From the NCBI RefSeq assembly GCF_025143365.1, contig NZ_JALXPE010000014.1, positions 1-64,000 on the forward strand: a DNA stretch of 64,000 nucleotides, given 5' to 3'. The notes below the pieces were generated by a model, which was given only the letters and a program-made list of their open reading frames with translations, was not told the DNA's origin and did not search any database. Each line of letters starts with the position of its first letter. The first letter of the stretch is position 1. The translations under genes were made by a program, and so were the position numbers. This DNA is from Microbacterium sp. p3-SID336 (GTDB lineage: Bacteria; Actinomycetota; Actinomycetes; Actinomycetales; Microbacteriaceae). Below, piece by piece: positions 7,735 to 18,340 of the stretch.

Positions 7735-8867
7735 GATGCGTCCCCCAGAAGTTCGTCAAGATCGGAGCTGTCGTAGGTCAACCCCGGAGCCTCCGGCGTG
7801 GGCTTAGGCTCTGACCGCGCCAGAAGGTGCTGAGCGACGCGCTCGATGATGTCGTCGTCATGCTGTTGGAGGTACTCCTGGGTCGTGGACAGATGCAGGT
7901 GGCCGAGAATGCGTTGGATGTCGCTGAGTGTCAGAGCGGGGTCGTTGGACATCCGCACCGCTGCAGTGTGCCGAAGGCCGTGAAGGCGCAACTTCGCATC
8001 TATCTCGAGGCCGACCCTGTTGAACATCGCTCTGGCAGCGTCATACCCGAACGGCCGATACGGGCGTCGATTCGTCCACCACACCGGGTTGCCCTTCGCG
8101 AGTAAATCGGGCGGCAGCGACTCTTGGTACAGCCGCAGCCACAGGAACGCGTTGGACGAGGCTGGCAGCGCCTGCTTTGCGCGAGAGCCCTTCCGCTCAA
8201 CAGTGATGCGCTGGGACCCCGGGTCGACGTCTTCGAGAGTCATGCCGAGCAGCTCTGAAGGGCGGGCGGCGCTGGAGAGGTAGAACTCGACGAGCGCGCG
8301 ATCCCGCGCATTGTTGATGGTTTGAAGGATCTCGGCGACGCGCGACTCCACGATCAGTCGAGGCGCCGTCTTCGGGACCTTCTGACGAAAGTCGGCCCGA
8401 CGGTCACGTCGGAACGCCAGTTCAGGGTTGTGGTGAGCGTTCAGCCGCTGGCCGCTCTGGGCACGGCGCGCAGGTACGGGATTGATGATCGGACCGCGCT
8501 GTTGCGCAAGCTGATAGTCGTAGAAGGCCGAGATCACGGCGAGGTTGTGATTCAGCGTCCGAGGCGAGAGCGGCCGAGCGCTCAGAGCCGAAGGTTGGCG
8601 ACAGGCGAGCACGAAGTCGCGCACTGTTTCACGTGCTGCACGTTCCCAGTTCTCGCGCTCAAGTGCGAGATGACGAAACCATCTCAACAGCCCGTACGCG
8701 TACGACCGGCAGCTCGATTCAGCGTTCCCACGTGCCCAGAAGTCGAGCATGAAGTCCGAGACTGCCGCGATGACCTCGCCATCACCATCGATGACAGCCC
8801 AGAAGGGAGGGTCATCGAGGGCCAGCACGGCGCCGACGCGAGTTCGCTTCTCCATCTGATCGAGCAT
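7728..8867 (-). CDS. Tyrosine recombinase, TnpA-like
   Basis: A 379-residue tyrosine recombinase. An N-terminal SAM-like core-binding domain (about 25-145) precedes the catalytic domain, with Arg in SSAARPSELLG, H296-x-x-R299 (HGLRH), His323 (LGHLH) and the nucleophile Tyr332 (TTQEY). It is the first gene of the two-recombinase operon and overlaps the large recombinase by 7 bases. Its start is only about 30 bp from the interrupted SRAP gene, as expected for a gene next to the element end. An alternative Met at residue 5 is possible. Confidence 0.9.
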   Translation of the reverse strand: MLDQMEKRTRVGAVLALDDPPFWAVIDGDGEVIAAVSDFMLDFWARGNAESSCRSYAYGLLRWFRHLALERENWERAARETVRDFVLACRQPSALSARPLSPRTLNHNLAVISAFYDYQLAQQRGPIINPVPARRAQSGQRLNAHHNPELAFRRDRRADFRQKVPKTAPRLIVESRVAEILQTINNARDRALVEFYLSSAARPSELLGMTLEDVDPGSQRITVERKGSRAKQALPASSNAFLWLRLYQESLPPDLLAKGNPVWWTNRRPYRPFGYDAARAMFNRVGLEIDAKLRLHGLRHTAAVRMSNDPALTLSDIQRILGHLHLSTTQEYLQQHDDDIIERVAQHLLARSEPKPTPEAPGLTYDSSDLDELLGDASW

Positions 8868-8894
8868 CGCACCGAGGACCGACAGGAGAGCGGC

Positions 8895-9158
8895 TTAGTT
8901 CGGTATACACACCTTCTCCATGCGCGCATTGATGAGCGGCGCCCGCTGCGGGCGATTCGGCGGGCTCTGCCAGTCCCACCGCACGAGCTCGAGGATGCGC
9001 CCCTCGCCGCGGTCGCGCACGATCGGCGCGTGCTCGGTCGGAGCGATGGAGTACGCACCCTGCCATGACTTCCACCAGTCCTCCGGCTTGCCGCCCTCGG
9101 CGACGAACTCGCGGATGAGCTCGTCGGTCGCGGCATCGTTCGCGAATCGTCCGCACAT
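8895..9158 (-). pseudogene. SRAP (YedK/HMCES) gene truncated by the mobile element
   Basis: The N-terminal 83 or so residues are clearly SRAP: MCGRFAND with the catalytic Cys2, and LINARMEKV with the conserved Asn (residue 77). SRAP proteins crosslink to abasic sites in single-stranded DNA and are usually above 200 residues. Here the frame ends after CIPN at 8895, so the conserved catalytic Glu and His are missing. The break falls at the recombinase end of the element. The rest of the gene is not in this window and may lie at the far element end. Confidence 0.85.
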
Positions 9159-9257
9159 GTCACCCTCGGCATCCGTGTCGTCGGCCGCTGCACAACGCAA
9201 CGGCCGTCATCCCCTCCATCATGCTGCACGCCGGGAGGTACGGGCCCGCCGCTGGCA

Positions 9258-9740
9258 TCAGACCACGGCGATGACGGCGCCTCCGGTCAGGTGCTGCAGC
9301 TGGTCGAACGTCAGGGGCATCACCGTGTGCGGGTGGCCTGCGGCGGCCCAGACCAGTGGATGCGCCTGCAGGGCGTCGTCGAGGAAGGTGCGCAGCGGGG
9401 CAGGGTGCCCGACCGGCGCGACGCCGCCGATGGCCTGCCCCGTGGCCTCGCGGACCACGGCGGGCGGCGCCATCGTGACCTCGTCGGCGCCGATGCCCTG
9501 CGCCAGCACGGCGGGATCCGCGCGGTGACCTCCGCTGGTCATCACCAGCACCGGAGCGCCGTCGGCCAGGAACACCAGGCTGTTGGCGATGGCCGCGACG
9601 TCGCATCCGATCGCCGACGCCGCCGCGGCGGCGGTGCGCGCCGAGTCGGGGAGGACCCGGATCTCGGTGTCGACACCGGCATCGTGCAGGTGCTGCTGCA
9701 CGCGCCTGCTGCGTTCGGGAAGGACGGTCGCGTCGGTCAT
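9258..9740 (-). CDS. YbaK/EbsC-type aminoacyl-tRNA deacylase
   Basis: A 160-residue YbaK/prolyl-tRNA editing domain protein, a free-standing enzyme that hydrolyses mischarged tRNA (Cys-tRNA-Pro in the YbaK group). Family features are the DSARTAAAAASAIGC helix, IANSLVFLADG, VLVMTSGGHRAD, ATGQAIGGVAPVGH (the conserved GGxxPxG segment), and LRTFLDDALQAHPLVWAAAG. The ATG at 9740 is chosen because upstream residues in the frame overlap the MFS gene region and lack similarity. Cytoplasmic, monocistronic. Confidence 0.88.
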   Translation of the reverse strand: MTDATVLPERSRRVQQHLHDAGVDTEIRVLPDSARTAAAAASAIGCDVAAIANSLVFLADGAPVLVMTSGGHRADPAVLAQGIGADEVTMAPPAVVREATGQAIGGVAPVGHPAPLRTFLDDALQAHPLVWAAAGHPHTVMPLTFDQLQHLTGGAVIAVV

Positions 9741-9762
9741 CGCCTCACCGTACCCGAGGAGT

Positions 9763-11001
9763 TCAGCCTGCGTCGCCGACGAGGATCGCCGCCGCGTCCT
9801 CGCCGACCGGGTCAGCGGGCTCGTCGTCGATGTGCGCCAGGGCACGCCGCCCGAGGAACACCGTCAGCGCTGCGAGGAGGACGGCCACCGCGGCGAACAG
9901 GTACGGCACGGTCGCGCTGAAGAGGTGCCACAGCAGCGCGGCGATCGGCGGGGCCATCGCACCGCCCAGAAAGCGGACCGCCGAATAGGCGGAGGAGGCG
10001 ACAGAGCGCGGGAGGTCGGTCGCCTCCATCACGGCCTCGGTCAGCACGGTGTTCATGATGCCGAGCAGCAGGCCGCCCACGATGATGCACGTGACGAGCG
10101 CCGCGGGCTGCGCGACCACCAGCCCCGCGACGATCAGGTCGACGGCGAGCAGAGGAAGCACGATGAGAATGATCCGCGTGCGGGGCATGCGGCGCATGAG
10201 CACGGGTGCGACCCACACGCTGGTGATCGCGAGTGCGACACCCCAGCCGAAGAAGGTCAGCCCGATGCCCATGGCACCGAAGCCGAGCGGGAACGGTGAG
10301 AACGCCAGCAGGACGAAGAAACCGATGTTGTAGAACAGCGCCGCGACGGCGAGGATCGCCAGGGCCGGTCGGCGCAACGCGGTGAACGGGGCGGAGAACG
10401 GCACGGGCGTGCGTGTCTCCCGGGGGCCGCGAAGCAGCACGAGCACCGCCACGAACGCGACCGCCATGAGCGCGACGACGCCGAAGAAGGGGCCGCGCCA
10501 GCTCTGCTCGCCGAGGAGTCCGCCGAGGAGCGGACCCACGGCGATGCCGAGCCCGAGCGCGGCCTCATAGAGGACGATCGCGGCGGCGCTGCCGCCCGAT
10601 GCCGCCCCGACGATGGTCGCGAGGGCCGTGGAGATGAACAGCGCGTTCCCCAGGCCCCAGCCGGCACGGAACCCGATGACCGCGTCCACGCTCCCGCTCA
10701 CCGCGCACAGGAGCGAGAACACCACGATCAGACCCAGTCCGACGAGGAGAGTGGCCTTCGCGCCGATGCGGCTGGAGATCCAGCTGGTCACGAGCATCGC
10801 CAGCCCGGTGACGAGGAGATAGCTCGTGAACAGCAGCTCGGTCTCGACGGGTGTGGCATCGAGCGACTCGGCGATCGCGGGAAGGATGGGATCCACCAGC
10901 CCGATGCCCATGAAGGCGACGACGCATGCGAAGGCGACGGCCCAGACCTGAGCGGGCTGCTTCCAGACGGAGGGGGCGGGCGCGGAGGGGGTGGCGGTCA
11001 T
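9763..11001 (-). CDS. MFS transporter (DHA1-type drug exporter)
   Basis: A 412-residue major facilitator with about 12 membrane segments. The first begins VWAVAFACVVAFMGIGLVDP; the motif A-like loop reads SSRIGAKATLLVG. A DHA1-type multidrug exporter is the likely role. The ATG at 11001 lies within the end of the MarR-type gene (4-base overlap), so the pair is co-expressed. MarR next to an MFS exporter usually means substrate-induced efflux. Confidence 0.88.
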   Translation of the reverse strand: MTATPSAPAPSVWKQPAQVWAVAFACVVAFMGIGLVDPILPAIAESLDATPVETELLFTSYLLVTGLAMLVTSWISSRIGAKATLLVGLGLIVVFSLLCAVSGSVDAVIGFRAGWGLGNALFISTALATIVGAASGGSAAAIVLYEAALGLGIAVGPLLGGLLGEQSWRGPFFGVVALMAVAFVAVLVLLRGPRETRTPVPFSAPFTALRRPALAILAVAALFYNIGFFVLLAFSPFPLGFGAMGIGLTFFGWGVALAITSVWVAPVLMRRMPRTRIILIVLPLLAVDLIVAGLVVAQPAALVTCIIVGGLLLGIMNTVLTEAVMEATDLPRSVASSAYSAVRFLGGAMAPPIAALLWHLFSATVPYLFAAVAVLLAALTVFLGRRALAHIDDEPADPVGEDAAAILVGDAG

Positions 11002-11435
11002 CGAGCTTCTCCTGTTCGAGCGACGGCGGTGGCGGCTGCGAGGATCTCGGCTGCCCTGGTGAGCGCGGCCCAGTCCTCGTCGCCGAGGTCGCTGAATCGC
11101 GGCGCGATGATCGCGCGGAACTCCTCGCGCCAGGCGTGGAGCGCCTCGGTTCCGCGGGTGGTGATCGTGACGACGGTCGCGCGCGAGTCCTCGGGGTCGG
11201 GGGAGCGCCGCACGAGTCCGTCGCGTTCGAGCGTGCCGAGGAGTCGTGTCATGCCGGGCTGCGTCGTGCGCGCGGACGCCGCGAGCTCGCCCACTCGCCG
11301 CGGCCCGGCCTGCGCAAGCAGACTCAGCACTCGCCACTGCGCGGCCGGAGCCTCGTTCCCGGCGTCCTGGGCGGCGATCCGGCCGAGCGCATACCCGGAC
11401 AGGACGAGGGAGGGGATCACATCCGGTCGATTCAT
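10998..11435 (-). CDS. MarR family transcriptional regulator
   Basis: A 145-residue winged-helix regulator. The recognition helix region is RRVGELAASARTTQPGMTRL and the wing is DPEDSRATVVTITTRG (the D-x-R-D/S-x-R MarR signature). The ATG at 11435 is preferred over one 13 codons upstream, because the palindrome at 11448-11461 would then lie just upstream rather than inside the gene. It overlaps and precedes an MFS exporter, so it probably represses its own operon. Confidence 0.9.
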   Translation of the reverse strand: MNRPDVIPSLVLSGYALGRIAAQDAGNEAPAAQWRVLSLLAQAGPRRVGELAASARTTQPGMTRLLGTLERDGLVRRSPDPEDSRATVVTITTRGTEALHAWREEFRAIIAPRFSDLGDEDWAALTRAAEILAAATAVARTGEAR

Positions 11436-11447
11436 ACCAGCAAGTAT

Positions 11448-11461
11448 ATATCTCCTGATAT
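11448..11461. promoter_or_regulatory. MarR-type operator ATATC-N4-GATAT
   Basis: A perfect 5-bp inverted repeat with a 4-bp spacer, 13 bp upstream of the marR-like ATG. Its A/T richness stands out in this high-G+C DNA. The symmetry and size suit a MarR dimer. Autoregulation of the MarR/MFS operon is inferred. Confidence 0.5.
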
Positions 11462-11470
11462 GAATCCGGC

Positions 11471-12256
11471 TCACCGTCGGGCGTTCGCGATGCGTGCCGA
11501 GAGCTGATGGGCGTGGGCCAGCAGGATCCGCCCCAGCTCGGCCTGGCGGTCAGGACCGAAGCGGAAGGCGACCCCGGTGAGGCTCAGCGCCCACTCGGGC
11601 CGGCCTGAGCGATCGAAGACGGCGGCCCCGAGCCCCCAGCTGCCCTCGACGATCAGTCCGGGGTTGACCGCATACCCGCGCTCCTTGGTCTCTGCCAGTC
11701 GCGTGCGCAGCGGGCGCGGGGCATGGGTTCGCCCCCACGTCGTCGCCAGCTCCTGATGCCGCTCAAGGTACGCATCCACATCGTGGTCAGGAAGGAACGC
11801 GAGGATGGCCAGACCCGCGCTCGCGACCCCCAGCGGGAACCGCACGCCCTCGCTGAGGACGAAGGAGCGGATGGGGAAGGAGCCCTCCTCCCGGAGCAGG
11901 CACACGGTCTCATCCGCGCGGCGCACCGAGAAGAACGCGCTCTCCTCGGTCTTGACGGCGAGGGAGCGCACGATGTCGCGCGCGAGGGCGGTGACGTCGT
12001 AGCGCGCGGCAGCGACCGATCCCATGAGGAACAGCTCGGGACCCGGCATCCAGCGCGTGCTGCCCTCGTCCCTGTCCACGAGTCCCTCCACGCGGAGCGC
12101 GCTGAGCAGCCGGTGCGCTGTCGACCGGGAGAGATCGGCGGCCGCGGCGATGTCCTGCAGCGTCACCCCATCGGCACCGGCTGCAGTCACCAGTCGCAGC
12201 AGCGACGCCGCCCTGGCCACCGCCTGAGTGCCGGGGACCCCGGTCTTCGATTCCAT
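11471..12256 (-). CDS. IclR family transcriptional regulator
   Basis: A 261-residue regulator. The N-terminal HTH is at about 10-70 (AVARAASLLRLVTAAGADGV, then QDIAAAADLSRSTAHRLLSA). The C-terminal ligand-binding domain contains SEGVRFPLGVASAGLAILAF and ends with the family-typical EWALSLTGVAFRFGP. It is divergent from a CoA-transferase/thiolase operon, the arrangement of PcaR-type regulators of aromatic or keto-acid breakdown. The start at 12256 puts an imperfect palindrome directly upstream. Confidence 0.9.
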   Translation of the reverse strand: MESKTGVPGTQAVARAASLLRLVTAAGADGVTLQDIAAAADLSRSTAHRLLSALRVEGLVDRDEGSTRWMPGPELFLMGSVAAARYDVTALARDIVRSLAVKTEESAFFSVRRADETVCLLREEGSFPIRSFVLSEGVRFPLGVASAGLAILAFLPDHDVDAYLERHQELATTWGRTHAPRPLRTRLAETKERGYAVNPGLIVEGSWGLGAAVFDRSGRPEWALSLTGVAFRFGPDRQAELGRILLAHAHQLSARIANARR

Positions 12257-12259
12257 ATG

Positions 12260-12286
12260 GTGGACGCTAATCGCGCTGACGCCCAC
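12260..12286. promoter_or_regulatory. Candidate IclR operator (imperfect 27-bp palindrome)
   Basis: The outer arms GTGG and CCAC, the inner CG pairs and a central CGCG core are symmetric, with mismatches at a few internal positions. It lies 4 bp from the iclR start and about 80 bp from the CoA-transferase GTG start, so one bound dimer could control both directions. Confidence 0.4.
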
Positions 12287-12363
12287 ATCGCAAGACCCGG
12301 CTGGTGCGACGCAGCCGGCCGGACGGATCCTGGGAACCGGACCACGGAACCGAAGGAGCAGAC

Positions 12364-13137
12364 GTGATCGACAAGCAATGGGAGTCCGCGACCGCCGCGG
12401 TCGCCGACATCCCGGACGGAGCATCGCTCGCCGTCGGAGGGTTCGGTCTCTCCGGCAATCCGATCGCCCTCATCGAGGCGCTCCTCGCGCAGGGGACCGC
12501 CGACCTCAGCGTGGTCAGCAACAACTGCGGTGTGGACGACTGGGGCCTCGGCGTGCTCCTCGCGGCGCAGCGCATCCGCAAGATGACCTCGTCGTACGTG
12601 GGCGAGAACAGGGAGTTCGAGCGGCAGTTCCTCAGCGGGGAGCTGGAGCTCGAGCTCACCCCGCAGGGGACACTGGCCGAGAAGCTGCGCGCAGGAGGCT
12701 CGGGCATCGCGGCGTTCTTCACTCAGACGGGCGTCGGCACGCAGGTGGCGGAGGGCGGTCTTCCTCGCCGCTACCATCCGGACGGCTCGATCGCGGTCGC
12801 CTCACCGCGAAAGGACGTGCGGTCCTTCGCGGTCGACGGCGAGATGAGGGACTTCGTGCTGGAAGAGGCGATCACCACCGACTTCGCCCTCGTGCACGCG
12901 GCCCGCGGAGACCGACACGGCAACCTCGTCTTCACCAAGGCCGCTCGCAACTTCAACCCGCTCGCCGCCATGGCCGGACGGGTCTGCATCGCCCAGGTCG
13001 AGGAGCTGGTGGAGCCCGGCGAGCTGGATCCGGACACCGTGCACCTTCCCGGGGTGTTCGTGCACCGCGTGGTCGAGGTCGGCACCGACATCCCCAAGCG
13101 CATCGAGCGGCGCACCGTCGCCGCGGAAGGAGCCTGA
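12364..13137 (+). CDS. 3-oxoacid CoA-transferase subunit A
   Basis: A 257-residue subunit with a GTG start. The CoA-transferase family I alpha signature GGFGLSGNP is at about residues 22-30, followed by [32 protein letters not shown] and [17 protein letters not shown]. Together with the next gene it moves CoA from succinyl-CoA or another donor to a 3-oxoacid. Whether the substrate is acetoacetate or 3-oxoadipate cannot be decided from the sequence; the divergent IclR regulator and following thiolase fit either. Cytoplasmic. Confidence 0.88.
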   Translation: MIDKQWESATAAVADIPDGASLAVGGFGLSGNPIALIEALLAQGTADLSVVSNNCGVDDWGLGVLLAAQRIRKMTSSYVGENREFERQFLSGELELELTPQGTLAEKLRAGGSGIAAFFTQTGVGTQVAEGGLPRRYHPDGSIAVASPRKDVRSFAVDGEMRDFVLEEAITTDFALVHAARGDRHGNLVFTKAARNFNPLAAMAGRVCIAQVEELVEPGELDPDTVHLPGVFVHRVVEVGTDIPKRIERRTVAAEGA

Positions 13138-13138
13138 G

Positions 13139-13807
13139 ATGGCGCTCACCCGAGACCAGATGGCGGCCCGGGCCGCCGCCGAGCTGCAGGACGGCGCCTA
13201 CGTCAATCTCGGCATCGGACTGCCGACACTCGTCCCCAATCACGTCCCGGCCGACGTCACGGTGGTGCTGCAGTCGGAGAACGGGATCCTCGGGGTCGGG
13301 CCGTACCCTCGCGAGGACGCTGTGGACCCCGACCTGATCAACGCCGGCAAGGAGACCGTCACGACGCTGCCGGGGGCGGCGTTCTTCGACTCCGCCACGA
13401 GTTTCGGCATGATCCGTGGCGGCAAGATCGACGCCGCGATCCTCGGCGCGATGCAGGTGTCCGCCTCCGGCGACCTCGCGAACTGGATGATCCCGGGCAA
13501 GATGGTGAAGGGCCCCGGCGGGGCCATGGACCTGGTCCACGGCGCCGGCCGCGTCATCGTGCTGATGGAGCACGTCGCGAAGGACGGTTCGCCGAAGATC
13601 GTGGACGAGTGCTCGCTGCCGCTGACCGGACGCGGAGTCGTCGACCGCATCATCACCGACCTCGCCGTGATCGACGTCACCGACCGGGGGCTCGTGCTCG
13701 TCGAGCTCGCGCCCGGGGTGACCGCGGACCAGGTGATCGCGGCGACGCAGCCCGCGCTCGCCGTGTCACCGGCACTGCAGAACGAAAGGACCGAAGGCCA
13801 TGACTGA
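13139..13807 (+). CDS. 3-oxoacid CoA-transferase subunit B
   Basis: A 222-residue beta subunit of family I CoA-transferases. The catalytic Glu lies in SENGILG (about residue 46), after [26 protein letters not shown] and the glycine-rich [15 protein letters not shown] segment are also conserved. It starts 1 base after the alpha-subunit stop and overlaps the thiolase start by 8 bases, so the three genes form a tight operon. Confidence 0.92.
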   Translation: MALTRDQMAARAAAELQDGAYVNLGIGLPTLVPNHVPADVTVVLQSENGILGVGPYPREDAVDPDLINAGKETVTTLPGAAFFDSATSFGMIRGGKIDAAILGAMQVSASGDLANWMIPGKMVKGPGGAMDLVHGAGRVIVLMEHVAKDGSPKIVDECSLPLTGRGVVDRIITDLAVIDVTDRGLVLVELAPGVTADQVIAATQPALAVSPALQNERTEGHD

Positions 13808-14999
13808 GAACTCCACCCACGCCGACGACGTCGTGATCGTCGCCGCCGCACGCACACCGCAGGGCCGTCTGAAGGGTCAGCTCGCCGCGTTCACGGCGCC
13901 GCAGCTCGGCTCCTTCGCGATCCGCGGCGCACTCGAACAGGGCGGGATCGACCCGGGTGACGTGGACGCGGTCATCGTCGGCCAGGTGCTCGCCGCAGGA
14001 TCAGGTCAGAACGCGGCTCGCCAGGCGGCCATCGGCGCCGGCATCGGATGGGGCGTGCCGGCCCACTCGGTCAACAAGGTGTGTCTCTCGGGCTTGACCG
14101 CGATCATCGACGCCGCTCGCATGATCCGCACGGGCGACGCCGACGTGGTCGTGGCCGCCGGCATGGAGTCGATGACCCGCGCCCCGCACCTGCTGATGGG
14201 GTCCCGCGACGGCTGGACCTACGGCTCCATCGAGGTGCTCGACCACATGGCCTACGACGGGCTCACCGACGCCTACGACCGGGAGAGCATGGGCGCATCG
14301 ACCGAACGGCACAACGCCCGCTACGAGCTGACGCGCGAGGCGCAGGACACGGTCGCGGCGCTGTCGCATCAGCGAGCAGCGGCCGCGCAGGAGTCGGGGG
14401 TGCTCCACGCCGAGCTCGTCGCGGTGGAGGTGCCGCAGCGCCGCGGAGAGCCCGTGCGCGTCACACGTGATGAGGGCGTGCGTCCCGAGACCACCGTGGA
14501 GACCCTTGCGGGCCTGCGCGCCGCCTTCGCCGAGGGTGGTTCGATCACCGCGGGCAACTCCTCGCAGATCTCCGACGGCGCGTCCGCCGTGGTCGTCACG
14601 ACTCGGGAGACCGCTGAGCGCAAGGGGTGGCCGGTGCTGGTGACCGTCGGGGCGAGCGGACAGACTGCGGGGCCGGACAATTCGTTGCAAGCGCAACCCG
14701 CGAGGGCGATCGAGCGGGCGTGCGAGAAACAGGGGATCGCGCCGGCAGACCTGGACCTCGTCGAGATCAACGAGGCGTTCGGTGCCGTGGTCGCCCGCTC
14801 CCAGGTCGAGCTCGGGCTCGACAGCGAGATCGTCAACGTGCACGGAGGGGGCATCGCCATCGGTCACCCGATCGGGGCGTCGGGAAACCGTCTGGTGGTG
14901 CACGCCGCGCACGAGCTGGTGCGCCGTGGCGGAGGAACGGCCGCCGTCGGGCTCTGCGGTGGCGGGGGACAGGGCGAAGCGCTGATCCTCATCCGCTGA
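13800..14999 (+). CDS. Acetyl-CoA acetyltransferase / thiolase
   Basis: A 399-residue thiolase. The nucleophile Cys95 lies in [12 protein letters not shown]. The C-terminal motifs [30 protein letters not shown] and [11 protein letters not shown] supply the remaining active-site residues. It probably cleaves acetoacetyl-CoA or 3-oxoadipyl-CoA made by the CoA-transferase encoded upstream. The 8-base overlap with subunit B shows a single operon. The length is typical. Confidence 0.92.
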   Translation: MTENSTHADDVVIVAAARTPQGRLKGQLAAFTAPQLGSFAIRGALEQGGIDPGDVDAVIVGQVLAAGSGQNAARQAAIGAGIGWGVPAHSVNKVCLSGLTAIIDAARMIRTGDADVVVAAGMESMTRAPHLLMGSRDGWTYGSIEVLDHMAYDGLTDAYDRESMGASTERHNARYELTREAQDTVAALSHQRAAAAQESGVLHAELVAVEVPQRRGEPVRVTRDEGVRPETTVETLAGLRAAFAEGGSITAGNSSQISDGASAVVVTTRETAERKGWPVLVTVGASGQTAGPDNSLQAQPARAIERACEKQGIAPADLDLVEINEAFGAVVARSQVELGLDSEIVNVHGGGIAIGHPIGASGNRLVVHAAHELVRRGGGTAAVGLCGGGGQGEALILIR

Positions 15000-15023
15000 G
15001 CGGCGCGGACGCCTGGGGAGACG

Positions 15024-15323
15024 TCAGGACCGCTTGTCCTGTGCGTGGCCCTGGGCGTCGGCGAGGGCCTTCTGCGAGCGGAACTGCAGGCGCTGCGCCT
15101 TCTTGGACTTCTTCACGGACTGCGGCGAGTCCGCGTCCACCGGGACGCCACGACGCTCGCGCCGCATGTCGACGACGGCGCCCACCGCGAGGGCCATCGT
15201 GATGCCCCAGCTCACCCAGGACAGGAGCGAGCGCCAGGTGATGGGTTCGTTGCGAGTGCCGCGCAGCAGCGAGATCCCTGCCGAGATCGCGGCGACGAGT
15301 CCGGTGCTGAAGAGGTAGCGCAT
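15024..15323 (-). CDS. Small two-pass membrane protein of unknown function
   Basis: A 99-residue protein. Residues about 3-22 (YLFSTGLVAAISAGISLL) and about 33-50 (LLSWVSWGITMALAVGAVV) are membrane segments; the rest is a basic tail rich in Lys, Arg and Gln (VKKSKKAQRLQF). It converges with the thiolase gene 24 bp away. No function is recognised. Confidence 0.7.
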   Translation of the reverse strand: MRYLFSTGLVAAISAGISLLRGTRNEPITWRSLLSWVSWGITMALAVGAVVDMRRERRGVPVDADSPQSVKKSKKAQRLQFRSQKALADAQGHAQDKRS

Positions 15324-15529
15324 GCCCCTACGGTACCCGGCGCGGCGCGGAGCGGGCCGGACCTTGACAACGCGGCGGCGGTGCTGGCAAGGCTCGTGTC
15401 CAGGAGCACCGGATATCATGGAAGGGTCGCGGGTCACCCGCGGCCGCACACACCGTGTATCTACCGGCCGCCGGCGACTCCGGCGGACAGCGGCGGCACC
15501 CGACATCGCGTCATCGACGCGCGAGAGCC

Positions 15530-16804
15530 ATGACACGCGACACAGTCACAGCCACGACCACAGCCACTGCACGCTCGGACGATCCGAGTCTCTTCCGCAT
15601 CGCGGGCCTGCCCTACTTCCTCATCGCGTTCATCGCGCGCCTGCCCTTCGCCATGATGGTGGTGGGCGTGCTCACCGTCGTCGTCTCGGCGCGGGGTTCG
15701 CTCGCGCTCGGCGGTCTCACCTCTGCGGCGGTCGGTCTCGGCACCGCGTGCTTCGGTCCGCTGCTGGGCGCCGCCGCCGACCGCTTCGGCCAGCGCGTGG
15801 TGCTGCTCCTGCTGGCTCTCGGCAACGCCTCCATGCTGCTGCTGTTCACCACGGTGGTCTACGGCACGGCGCCGGACGGTCTCGTGCTGCTGGCCGCTGT
15901 CGGCATCGGCGCGACCGCGCCGCAGGTCGCGCCGCTGTCGCGCTCGCGCCTCGTCACGATGATCGTGGAGCGCATGCCGGAGGATCGACGCACCAGGACC
16001 GTGTCCGGCACGATGGCGTACGAGTCCGCGGCCGACGAGACGGTGTTCGTCTTCGGACCGTTCCTCGTCGGCATCCTGGCCTCGGCGATCGCACCGTGGG
16101 CGCCGCTCGTGGGCGCTGCCGCTCTCACACTGATCTTCGTCGGGGCCTTCGCACTGCATCCGAGCGGACGGCACGTCTCGCAGGATCGCGACCGCGATGG
16201 CAGGGCGCCGTCCGCGGTCTCCGAGCTGTTCCGACCGCAGCTGCTCATCGTGGTGCTGGGCATCCTCGGCGTCGGCATCTTCTTCGGCACGATGCTGACG
16301 TCGCTCACGTCGTTCATGGCCGACCTGGGTGCACCGGAGCAGGCAGGACTGCTCTACGGCGTGATGGGGGTGGGGTCCGCAGCGCTGGCCCTCGGCGTCG
16401 CCTGGCTGCCCGCCCGCTTCACGCTGCGGGCACGGTGGCTCGTGTTCTCGGGCATCCTCCTGGTCGGCACGCTGCTTCTCGGCTTCGTCGACTCTCCGGC
16501 GACGATGATGCTGGCCCTGGCGATCATGGGCATCGGCATCGGGCCGACTCTCGTCACCCAGTACAGCTTCGGCGCGGCACGCAGCCCGCGAGGTCGCTCG
16601 GCCACGGTGATGACGATGCTCGGCTCCGGCGTCGTGGTCGGACAGTCTCTCGGCGCGGCCGTCGCGGGGGAGCTCGCCGAGAGTGTCGGCACCTCTGCGG
16701 CGCTGCTGCTGCCGATGGCGGCGGCCGCGATCGCCTTCGCGGCCGGTGCGGCCAACTGGATGCTCAGCGGCGAGAGTCGTCGGACCGCTTTCGTCAAGCC
16801 CTGA
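15530..16804 (+). CDS. MFS transporter
   Basis: A 424-residue major facilitator with about 12 hydrophobic segments. The start at 15530 is chosen because membrane-like sequence begins about 20 residues later (LFRIAGLPYFLIAFIARLPF). The motif A-like loop is GAAADRFGQRVVLLL. The substrate is unknown. It lies 65 bp upstream of otsA in the same direction, which may be accidental. Confidence 0.85.
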   Translation: MTRDTVTATTTATARSDDPSLFRIAGLPYFLIAFIARLPFAMMVVGVLTVVVSARGSLALGGLTSAAVGLGTACFGPLLGAAADRFGQRVVLLLLALGNASMLLLFTTVVYGTAPDGLVLLAAVGIGATAPQVAPLSRSRLVTMIVERMPEDRRTRTVSGTMAYESAADETVFVFGPFLVGILASAIAPWAPLVGAAALTLIFVGAFALHPSGRHVSQDRDRDGRAPSAVSELFRPQLLIVVLGILGVGIFFGTMLTSLTSFMADLGAPEQAGLLYGVMGVGSAALALGVAWLPARFTLRARWLVFSGILLVGTLLLGFVDSPATMMLALAIMGIGIGPTLVTQYSFGAARSPRGRSATVMTMLGSGVVVGQSLGAAVAGELAESVGTSAALLLPMAAAAIAFAAGAANWMLSGESRRTAFVKP

Positions 16805-16869
16805 GCGCAGATCAACGAATGACACGGTTCCTCGATAGCCTGGAGGAAACCCCCCGGGAGGAGCCCTCC

Positions 16870-18279
<1,410 letters not shown>

Positions 18280-18340
18280 GCCGTCCTGCCGCCGCACGCC
18301 CCGCGACCTGCACCCCGCACGACCCTCGAACGGAGAAACT

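Larger units (their letters stand above)
5461..8894 (-). mobile_element. Recombinase end of a Tn554-like integrated element
   Basis: Two overlapping tyrosine recombinases (379 and 757 residues, 7-base overlap) in the order and sizes of TnpA-TnpB of Tn554-type elements. The TnpA-side end abuts a truncated SRAP gene, marking the element border at about 8870-8898. No TnpC-like gene follows TnpB. The left end and the total length cannot be seen; the accessory genes at 69-5213 may belong to the same insertion. Confidence 0.6.
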
